Below are positions 55,293 to 64,000 of a stretch of DNA of 64,000 nucleotides, in pieces; positions within the stretch are counted from its first letter, which is position 1, and every line of letters starts with the position of its first letter. The notes under the pieces were generated by a model. The model did no database searches. It was not told the origin of the DNA and worked only from the letters and a program-made list of their open reading frames with translations. Where the stretch lies: positions 496,001 through 560,000 of the forward strand of contig OZ024809.1 in assembly GCA_964017045.1 (NCBI GenBank), given 5' to 3'. Origin of the DNA: Omphiscola glabra (Eukaryota; Mollusca; Gastropoda; Lymnaeidae). The translations under genes and the position numbers were made by a program.

Positions 55293-57055
55293 CATGTTTG
55301 GAGATGACCTCCCCACACAACTGGGTATACGGGTGAAGATGGGATGTTTGGGTCACTGGTGGTTCTAGTAGCGTAGATATTGGCTTTTCTTAAGGTCTCA
55401 TTACAATGTAAGTGTTTTCTTCCCACTGCGATGTTGTTTAAAATCTTAGGATATATGATCTACATTTAGACAACGTTGCTTGGCAAGAGGGACGAGCCGA
55501 CCGGTATTCCAATGAGTCAAAATTTCGACATTACGCATGTGTGACATCATATTAACTAATTATGGGAGAAAGATTGCCTTTGACGATGTTGAAATAGCGA
55601 GCACGACCAGGGTCTGCCTGTCTGTGTGTGAGGAAGAGAGAACAAAAGAGCGAGAAAGGGAGGAGTGAGAGAGATATTGAGAATTGGACACATAGGGGGC
55701 AGGGGAGAGAGATCGCATCAACGGATCTCATGGCTACCATAAGCCATCAACGGATATAATGATAATAAACCCGATCTAATGGATACTGTATAGCTACGAA
55801 GATCATACAATCACTAATATCAAATCACCGGTCGTTCAAAAACAGCCTGGTCAAATGGCGTAGGTAGGATTAATGCCCCTTGGTCAAATGGCGTAGCTAG
55901 GATTAATGCCCCCTGGGGCGGGACGATAATTTTGCCCTCACCCCCCCCCCTCCTTTACTCTAAGAGAACTCTTCATTGGCCGAAAACGCCGCCCTGTCCT
56001 ATCACTGGCCCCTGTCAGTTACAATGTGTGCCGTATAAAATTATGGTCACACCTCTGAAACCGAGGCTGAGTTGTGTGACATACAATGTGGTCAAACCTC
56101 ACCAGCCCTAACCACACATCACATACAAAGCTCCATATAACGTAACAAGAGTCTGCATAATCTGGTCATTTAAGTACTGGTCTGAAAAAGGGGGTGGGGG
56201 TGGGAAGGGATTTCGGCTGGTGGTGTGAGTCAGATCAGATCTGATGGAACCCCCACCACCCCATCCCAAATCACACAATTAGAGGGGGGTACATTGCTGT
56301 CGGAGAAAATCTGTCATTGTGGCTCGTGCATTGACAAAAAGGCTTACATGTTTAAACATGAATGCATTACACTTTGGACATTCTGTGGACAATATTTCAT
56401 AATAATAAATGGCAATGCTATCTTGCAGCTTCCTGTCTGGTTTTGAATGACAGAGGCTTAGGGGGAGAGGGGTGATATCAGGAGGGTTACGGCGGACATT
56501 GAATGCAAGGTGAGTCATGGCTTGATGTAGGATATTATTTTGATATCTTTAAAAAAAAAGGGGGGGGGGGTGGAATGATTGCATCCGGAAATGACGTCAC
56601 AGTATTATTGCGTTAAGAAAATAAAACGAACTGTTTTTTAGTAACAACTTTGTTATACCTGATTTATTCTGAAAAGTTGCTAATTATTTTCTACAAACGT
56701 CTGTCATTATCGTAGAAGATCTCACTGCAAACTATGCCTCCATAGTTCCTTGGCGTTCGAGATCAACTTTCCTTACTCTATTAAAAAATGTGATAAAGCG
56801 AGACACCACCTAATGTTATAGATTAAAAAGTCTCATTTTCATTATGACGAAGCTCTGGTGGGCTCAGCAAACCTGACCCCTAAACATTTGAATATCACTG
56901 TATTGTCTGATGTCTATTTCCTACAGACAAAATCAGAGTGTGATCACGGAAAAAGGAAAATAGTCCGGTCATGGATTCGTGACATTAGAATTCTGAATGA
57001 CACATGATCTGAGTCAAGTAATGAGTCCCATGATTATATACGTTTAATGGGCACA
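55293..57055. other. Plain sequence with a short duplicated TE-like end
   Basis: A 33-bp segment with tcaaatggcgtagctaggat is duplicated at 55849-55912, related to the TIR element at 47008. A CRE palindrome is at 56592. No gene seen. Confidence 0.45.
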
Positions 57056-57059
57056 CGAC

Positions 57060-57812
57060 TACATTCTTTTCATGGATACAACAAGACTACATTCTTTTCA
57101 TGGATACAACAAGAATGCATTCTTTTCATGGATACAACAAAACTACATTCTTTTCATGGATACAACAAGACTACATTCTTTTCATGGATACAACAAGACT
57201 ACATTCTTTTCATGGATACAAGACTACATTCTTTTCATGGATACAACAAGACTGCATTCTTCTCATGGATACAACAAGACTGCATTCATTTTATGGATAC
57301 AACAAGAATACATTCTTCTCATGGATACAACCAGAATGCATTCTTCTCATGGATACAAAAAGACTGCATTCTTCTCATGGATACAACAAGACTGCATTCT
57401 TCTCATGGATACAACAAGACTGCATTCTTCTCATGGATACAACAAGAATGCATTCTTCTCATGGATACAACAAGAATGCATTCTTCTCATGGATACAACA
57501 AGAATGCATTCTTCTCATGGATACAACAAGACTGCATTCTTCTCATGGATACAAGACTGCATTCTTCTCATGGATACAACAAGACTGCATTCTTCTCATG
57601 GATACAAGACTGCATTCCTCTCATGGATACAACCAAACTGCATTCTTTTCATGGCTACAACAAGACTGCATTATTTTCATGGATACAAGACTGCATTCTT
57701 TTATTGCAGACTTCTCAGCCTTATTAATGCCGCTATTGGATAATACAAGACTGCATTCTTCTCATGGATACACCATAGCATTCTTCTCATGGATACAATA
57801 GTGCATTCTTCT
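57060..57812. repeat. Minisatellite, 28-bp and 25-bp units
   Basis: About 27 copies of ctgcattcttctcatggata with caacaaga or caaga. Left copies read ttttcat and right copies cttctcat. Confidence 0.96.
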
Positions 57813-58180
57813 TATGGATACACCAGTGAAGTCTTGACACGGACACAGAACAGTGGTCAGTGGTCCTTAGTGAAGTGGGTCGGTGTCTATAGAGTGCCAC
57901 ATGACATAGTTTGATCACTGACGGTCCTCCGAGGGGAAATATTTCTATGTAATAACTCAATGGCTTCAGCGCCCAGTCAACTCAGATTGGTTCTTTTAAG
58001 TGACCACGTGACCTTACACCATAACCCACTGTACTTTGACCCGTTACACGAGGAACACAACTATAACTTTAAAAAAAAAAACAAGAACATCTTAAGTAAT
58101 ATCATCTTTCGAGCCGGCTAATAATCATGGATGGCATTGCGTGTTCCTTACCAGTCAGTACACAGGCGTGCTGTCTGCAG

Positions 58181-58265
58181 CAGTGGTTCTCAAAGTTCTG
58201 CATTGGTGTTTCCGTGCGCCACAACCCAATGTACCCCTAGTGGCGCACGTACAACAAAGGGTGTT
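58181..58265. mobile_element. Possible hAT-like left end
   Basis: CAGTGGTTCTCAAAG followed by diverged sequence; no right end found. Confidence 0.3.
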
Positions 58266-58376
58266 AGGGGCGGCATTCCTTAAATAAACGTACTTACATT
58301 AAAAACTTCATAGTTACAACATCATGGTACACGCCCTGACACCCAGTAACATTGATAGTAACAGTGAAAGGAGGAC

Positions 58377-58595
58377 CTTACTTCCAGTAACATTGATAAG
58401 AGGACCCTACTTCCAGTAACATTGATAAGAGGATCCTACTTCTAGTAACATTGATAAGAGGACCCTACTTCCAGTAACATTGATAAGAGGATCCTACTTC
58501 CAATAACATTGATAAGAGGACCCTACTTCCAGTAACATTGATAAGAGGACCCTACTTACAGTAACATTGATAAGAGGACCCTACTTCCAGTAACT
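58377..58595. repeat. Minisatellite, about 29-bp unit
   Basis: Eight copies containing ccagtaacattgataagagg. Confidence 0.95.
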
Positions 58596-58825
58596 ACGTT
58601 GGGTGAGACATTTTTTGTGAGTCAAAGAACAGTAGGTAATGCGGTTATTGGCAGTCTCTCTCTCTCACCTCACACATACAGGGTTACACTAGCATTGTTG
58701 TGTGTAACTGACAAGTAGTGGTAGTGGGAGAAGATGATGAATAGTGTGATGTGTGATAAGAAGAGGTTGGCTGGGAGATTGCCAACAAGAGATGCTCACG
58801 ATTTATCAGTGAATATCAAAGAGGA

Positions 58826-59395
58826 CACGAGAGAAAGAAAGGATGCACAGAGGTTACAGAGGGATTACAGAGAGAAAGAAAGGATGCACAGAGGTTACAG
58901 AGGGATTACAGAGAGAAAGAAAGGATGCACAGAGGTTACAGAGGGATTACAGAGTGAAAGAAAGGATGCACAGAGGTTACAGAGGGATTTCAGAGTGAAA
59001 GAAAAGATGCACAGAGGTTACAGAGGGATTACAGAGAGAAAGAAATGATGCACATAGGTTACAGAGGGATTATAGAGTGAAAGAAAGGATTTACAGAGGG
59101 ATTACAGAGAGAAAGAAAAGATACAAAGAGGTTACAGAGAATAGAGAGAAAGAAAATATACAAAGAGGTTACAGTTACAGAGAGAAAGAAAAGATACACA
59201 GAGGTTACAGAGAGAAAGAAAAGATACACAGAGGTTACAGAGAGAAAGAAAAGATACACAGAGGTTACAGAGAGAAAGAAAAGATACAAAGAGGTTACAG
59301 AGAGAAAGAAAAGATACACAGAGGTTACAGAGAGAAAGAAAAGATACAGAGAGGTTACATAGAGAAAAATAAGATACACACAGGTTACAGAGGGG
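58826..59395. repeat. Minisatellite, 41-bp then 30-bp units
   Basis: Built on agagagaaagaaaagatacac and gaggttac. The left half carries an extra agagggattac (41 bp); the right half lacks it (30 bp). Confidence 0.95.
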
Positions 59396-60203
59396 GATTA
59401 CAGCTGAAACAAAAAAAAATGCCCAAGGCTTTCAATAAACAAGTTAACCACAACATCGGTCACACGTCGACTGGTTCAGTCGGTATACACTGGCTCTAAG
59501 GTAAAACTACACAACGATCTCTGTAGTCGGGGGGGGGGGGGGGGGGGGGGAATACATGACTCATGAGTGTATCCACATTCCGAATATATCCATCAGCACA
59601 CATGGATGACTAATCATCCAGCAGCGGCTAATCCAGAATCCGGGCACGCGCGGTCACATCCGCCAGTCTACCTGGCGCTAACACGTTTGCTCTCCAAACA
59701 AGTCAGAACACAAAAATACAAAGAGATTTTTTTCTTCCTTTTAAATTTCAAATCACATTTGTTAAAAGTTCACCATTTGAAAGACACAATCTCGGGTTCT
59801 TCGTAACAACGACGAAAAGCTGGTGGTTGTTGTTACAAAGTTAAGAACTTAGGTGAAATAAAGTGTGCGCTCCCCTTCTGAAGTAAGCTCCTCTCTCTAT
59901 CTCTCCGTGTTGGCCACTGGAAGGGTGAGTGGAGTGGAAACGAAAACTGGAATCACGCTCCCCTCCAAAAAACACCAAAAGAACGGGACCAGCACCGTCG
60001 GGTTCTGGCCGTAAACATGGGTTTCAGCGAGGTCAGCGCGAGACGAGAGCTTGGCCAGCATACGGGAGTCATTGTTATGTGGCCGAGCGATTGACGAGGA
60101 TAGGATCTTTGGTGAGTGCACGCACACCCGAGGGGGTGAAGTGATGATGATGGCAAACATCGAGTTGCTGTCACGTGTGGCGGAAATACGGCATTGTTTG
60201 GTA
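59396..60203. other. CpG-richer sequence, possible promoter-type region
   Basis: CpG is frequent from about 59960 to 60180 compared with the rest of the window. A plus-strand GGATCTTTG|GTGAGT donor-like site is at 60112. No coding exon recognised on either strand. A 22-base G run is at 59529-59550. Confidence 0.35.
59529..59550. repeat. Poly-G tract, 22 bases
   Basis: Pure G run. Confidence 0.9.
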
Positions 60204-60498
60204 CAGTGCACAACAAGGGGGGTACAGTGCACAACAAGGGGGGTACAGTGCACAACAAGGAGGGTACAGTGCACAACAAGGAGGGTACAGTGCACAACAA
60301 GGAGGGTACAGTGCACAACAAGGGGGTACAGTGCACAACAAGGAGGGTACAGTGCACAACAATGGGGGTACAGTGCACAACAAGGGGGGTACAGTGCACA
60401 ACAAGGGGGGTACAGTGCACAACAAGGAGGGTACAGTGCACAACAAGGAGGGTACAGTGCACAACAAGGGAGGTACAGTGCACAACAAGGGGGTACAA
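60204..60498. repeat. Minisatellite, 21-bp unit
   Basis: 14 copies of gtacagtgcacaacaagggg plus one base (ggagg variants). The last copies reach the left target duplication of the LINE. Confidence 0.95.
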
Positions 60499-61629
60499 CG
60501 ATACCTTATATATTATTATTATTATATGTTGTCTTATATAGCGCTGTAACCCAGCCTAGGGCTTGGCTCGCCGCGCTGTACATAAAAATACTAGCAAAAG
60601 AAACAATCGTGACAATAAAATAAAATACATTTATGTGATAAAGAAGGGCTGTATAGAGACAAAACAAAAACACATTCATATTTACCCCACCCACTCCAGA
60701 ACGTTTACATGTCAAGCCATGGAAGGCAGCTAGCAGCATCGTTTATCGGTCAGATATGAGGAATCAGTCGGGGTAATAGAGTTTAAAGAGATGTGTTTTG
60801 AGTGCAGTTTTGAAGGCCTGTGTGGTTGGTATATTTTGGATGTGTAGTGGCAGAGAATTCCATTGTTTGGGGGCGCAGAAAGAGAAAGATCGTTCACCAT
60901 ATGTTTTAGTACGTGTCTTAGCAACGGACAGAATACGCGTGTCTGCGGAGGAGCGAAGCTGTCGAAGGGGTGAATAGACAGAAAGAAGTTCGGTTAGATA
61001 GGAAGGGAAGGAATCGGAGAAAAAGTTGTGACAGAGAACAGACAGCTTGTAATCAATGCATGCATGTATGGGAAGCCAATGAAGTGAGTGGAGTAGCGGA
61101 GTGACGTGATCACTTTATTTTGCCTTTAGAACTAGCCTAGCAGCTGAATTTTGAACCTTTTGTAGTTTATCTATGAAGTATTTTGGTGAACCTTACAGAA
61201 TATAGTTGCAATAGTCAAGACGAGAGAGAACAATAGCACAGACTAGTGTTTTTGTTGCGCTAACTGTGAGGTAGTGGCGGATGGAGCTGATCTGACGGAT
61301 AGGGGTGTATGCAGAACGACAAATGTGAGAGATATGTTTATCGAGAGACATGTTGTTAGAAAGAATATAACCAAGATTCCTAGCAGAGGATGTAAACTGT
61401 AAGTCGTAGTTACCTACTTGAAATGAGTTGGGGAGAGTTGAGGTAGAGGATGATTTTTTATTGTGAATGAGGAGTGCTTCCGTTTTTTTTCATCATTAAG
61501 TCATTAAGCTTCAACTTGCTGAGTGACATCCAAGACTTGACATCACTAATGCACTCCCGCAAAGTCTTGTAAACGCATGGCTACAGTGTAAACGCATGGA
61601 CACAGTGCGTGCGGGTACAACGATACCTT
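60491..61629. repeat. 17-bp direct repeat flanking the LINE
   Basis: gggtacaacgatacctt occurs at 60491-60507 and 61613-61629. A related gggtacaacgata occurs again at 61658, so the site may lie in pre-existing repeat sequence. Confidence 0.7.
60508..61612 (-). pseudogene. 5'-truncated LINE retrotransposon, reverse-transcriptase C terminus
   Basis: The minus strand encodes the end of a non-LTR reverse transcriptase, broken by frameshifts and stops. Recognisable pieces: CISDVKSWMSLSKLKLND, NLGYILSNNMSLDKHI, LVCAIVLSRLDYCN, LQKVQNSAARLVLKAK, HVTPLLHSLHWLPIHA, ERSFSFCAPKQWNSLPLHI, AFKTALKTHLFKLYYPD. These are the thumb and C-terminal region of CR1/jockey-like LINEs common in invertebrates; the exact clade is uncertain. 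The 3' end, at the low-coordinate side, has an aataataataat tail. Both sides carry gggtacaacgatacctt (60491-60507 and 61613-61629), a 17-bp direct repeat typical of target duplication. The first ~45 bp at the high side are not recognisably LINE. Confidence 0.88.
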
Positions 61630-63698
61630 TTATAAACACATGGCCACGGTACAGGCGGGTACAACGATAACTTTCGTACATGGTTCAAGTCCTGGAGAAA
61701 AAAAGATTTCCCAAGATTGCTCCTTCCCCTCCCGAAATAAATGTGTATTTTTTAGATTAATTTTTTTTTGGTCGAAAGTACATCTATGTGGTTCCCATGC
61801 GGGTCTGTACCTATCGTTGTTGAAACCAAGCGCCCCCCCCCCCCCTTTTTACCAATAAAAAAATTACTAAACTAGTTATAACAAAACTGTCTGACTTTCT
61901 GCTCATTCTAAAAGTTGAATCTCACAACTTAGATTTAGATTTCTTTGAAATTGACATCGGCCATTCATTAACGACAGCAATTATTGTTGACGGCAATAAG
62001 GAATAATTCCACACTTTTTTTTACTTGCCAAAGCGACGGCGGTTCCTTTCCATTTTGAAGATATTATAATCTCTATGGAACTCTTAAGTGTACCACCAAC
62101 CCACTCCCTTTTTTTCCTCGTCGAGAACCTCGCGCACGATTCACTCACTCATCTTAAGTAATGAGCCATGATGAGTACCATTACTGTTGAGGATGTGTGT
62201 GCTGTCTCTAGGTGCATACCCGGTACTACAACACTGCCGGGCCCCCGTACAATGATTAGTACCGGTACTGTATGTGTGTACTGTCTCTAGGTGCATACAA
62301 AAACACTACCGGGGCTCCGTACATAGATCCAATAGTAAATAATGTGACGGGTGAATCCACTTGTTGAAACCAAATAATTGGGGGAGGGGGTGGCACTAGC
62401 CTCTGGTGTGTAAGAAACCAAATAAATAAGTTGGAGCTTCATGGCACTGTGTACTCATGATAGTCAAGGGCAGCTAATCACCAGGCAACAATTTGAGCGT
62501 TATAGCAGAGTGGCTCCCCTTGATTCCACGGGTGAGTGCAGTACAGAAATGAATTCACATAGGAAGGATTTCATTGGTGATAAACCCTGCTAGATTGCAG
62601 TGAACATAGGTACAGTGGAGACAGCCCCTTCTGCTGACATGCTGACGACAGCGGAGATAGACCCTGCTTGATTGCCAGTTAACATAGGCAGTGGAGACAG
62701 CCCCTGCTGCTGACGACCTAAACATAGATACAGTGGAGACAGATCTTGCTTGCTGACAACATCGTTACAGTGGAGATAAACCCTGCTTGATTGCAGTTAA
62801 CATAGGTACAGTGGAGACAGTCCCTGCTACTGACATGCTGACGACTGCTTGATTGCAGTTGACAACATAGTACAGTGGAGTTGGATTCTGCTTGCCGGTA
62901 ACATCAGGGGCATCATTTCAGGGTGTTTCAAAAAAAAAAAGGGGGGGGGGGCGAAACCATAACGTGTTCGGCTTGTTAAGTTGTTTATGACTGGAGGCGC
63001 CACAGTACATAGAAATTTAAATAAATCCTGCAAATCGGGGGGGGGGGGGGATGCCTCACCCTGCCTTACCCAATTGACGTCCTTGGACAACATATTATAG
63101 TTACAGTGGAGATAGAACCTGCTTGCTGACAACATAGTTACAGTGGAGATAGACCCTGCTTGCCGACAGTTACCATAGTTACACAATCAAACCTTTCAAT
63201 AGATAATAGATGTAAGATAAAGTTTCAAAGACGTAAAGCTCAAAGTCTGAGACCACTTGCGGAATAGCAATAACTACAGTATAGTCAAACCTATTGGTAC
63301 AGACCACCACACGTCATACTAATGTCGGTTTCGATATAGATACCGGTGATGTATATAATATTTTGAACTTTTTTTTTTATTAAAGCCACGAGACTTTTTG
63401 TGTGTTGGTTTTAATAAAATGCATTGTCAGGGCTGAGATGTCGTACACATCTTAGTGTAAAGATACCATTTCAACCAACACCTTTTCACAGAAAACGTGT
63501 ACTGGACGAAATACCGCTGTACACGCCCGCATATTAAATACTTGCGATGACATATAAAGGAAGATTGAATTTGATCGATCAATTTCACAAATACTCAAAC
63601 ACATCACTTGAAAACGTAATGACGTCATTTAAGATTTAAACGTAACCAGCCCACACAAATTGTCTTACATTTGAATATGAAAACAGTCGCTGCCAACT
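61630..63698. other. Plain sequence with degenerate tandem motifs
   Basis: Diverged copies of acagtggagacagcccctgc and ttgattgcagttaacatagg are scattered at 62570-63180. A CRE palindrome is at 63620. Poly-G runs near 62940 and 63039. No gene recognised. Confidence 0.5.
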
Positions 63699-63699
63699 C

Positions 63700-63872
63700 G
63701 GGAGTCTTTGTCAGTTGTCGGAGTCTTTGTCAGTTGTCGGAGTCTTTGTCAGTTGGCGGAGTCTTTGTCAGTTGGCGGAGTCTTTGTCAGTTGGCGGAGT
63801 CTTTGTCAGTTGGCGGAGTCTTTGTCAGTTGGCGGAGTCTTTGTCAGTTGGCAGAGTCTTTGTCAGTTGGCG
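63700..63872. repeat. Minisatellite, 19-bp unit
   Basis: About nine copies of ggagtctttgtcagttggc. Confidence 0.96.
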
Positions 63873-64000
63873 ACTCGGAGAAATTGAAATTCTACTCGCA
63901 GGTTGGGTGTAGAGATTTTGTTCATCAGGAAGACAGCTGGCAGCATCGAGGATGTCAGGGAGATAAGATGTCAAAGCAGGTCAGAGGTCACAAGAGAGGG

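Noticed and set aside
56225..56446. 73-codon open frame on plus
   Set aside because: No homology, no repeat support, no splice context; length is within chance expectation.

Overview
This is animal nuclear DNA: AT-rich, intron-rich, with no bacterial gene organisation. One recognisable gene runs along the minus strand from about 42.8 kb down to 3.36 kb. It is a PIX-family Rho guanine-nucleotide exchange factor (the ARHGEF6/7, alpha/beta-PIX or Cool family). I could place 19 exons by homology, splice signals and phase. Every junction is phase-consistent and the joined reading frame closes without a stop. The gene style, a degraded LINE reverse-transcriptase fragment and hAT-like MITE ends fit an invertebrate. 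A lophotrochozoan, probably a gastropod mollusc, is my inference and not something the sequence proves.

Gene layout, 5' to 3' on the minus strand. Exon 1 (42811-41153) encodes a 553-residue Ser/Pro-rich, apparently disordered N-terminal region in place of the calponin-homology domain of long vertebrate PIX. Exons 2-3 encode the SH3 domain, exons 4-10 the DH (RhoGEF) domain, and exons 11-13 the PH domain. Exon 14 is a proline-rich linker and exon 15 the GIT-binding segment. Exon 16 is a 57-nt cassette that can also read through to an alternative stop. Exons 17-19 are the acidic linker and the C-terminal coiled coil. The long form is 1177 aa (1196 with the cassette). An internal Met in exon 2 would give a 603-aa short form, close to classical beta-PIX.

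By my hand tally about 40% of the window is minisatellite DNA: more than 50 separate arrays with 11-70 bp units, against only about 3.5 kb of coding sequence. Nearly every PIX intron carries at least one array, often close to the 5' splice site. In intron 4 the array is a 13-fold tandem amplification of the exon 4 end together with its splice donor; 6 copies keep GTAAGT and 7 read GCAAGT. Introns 5, 6 and 11 show related overlaps of array and donor. Intron 2 holds a 3.2 kb array of 26-bp units ending 10-20 bp from the exon 2 donor. Intron 12 holds a 0.9 kb array that is G-rich on the transcribed strand.

The 43-64 kb part lies upstream of the PIX start codon. I find no protein-coding gene there. 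It holds further arrays, a cluster of perfect CRE palindromes (TGACGTCA), a GC-rich segment splitting one of the CRE arrays, a homopurine tract, a 5'-truncated LINE flanked by 17-bp direct repeats, and small TIR elements. The promoter and any untranslated 5' exons of PIX are probably here but were not located. Long open frames elsewhere in the window are a by-product of repeat units whose length is a multiple of three, or free of stops, and are not genes.
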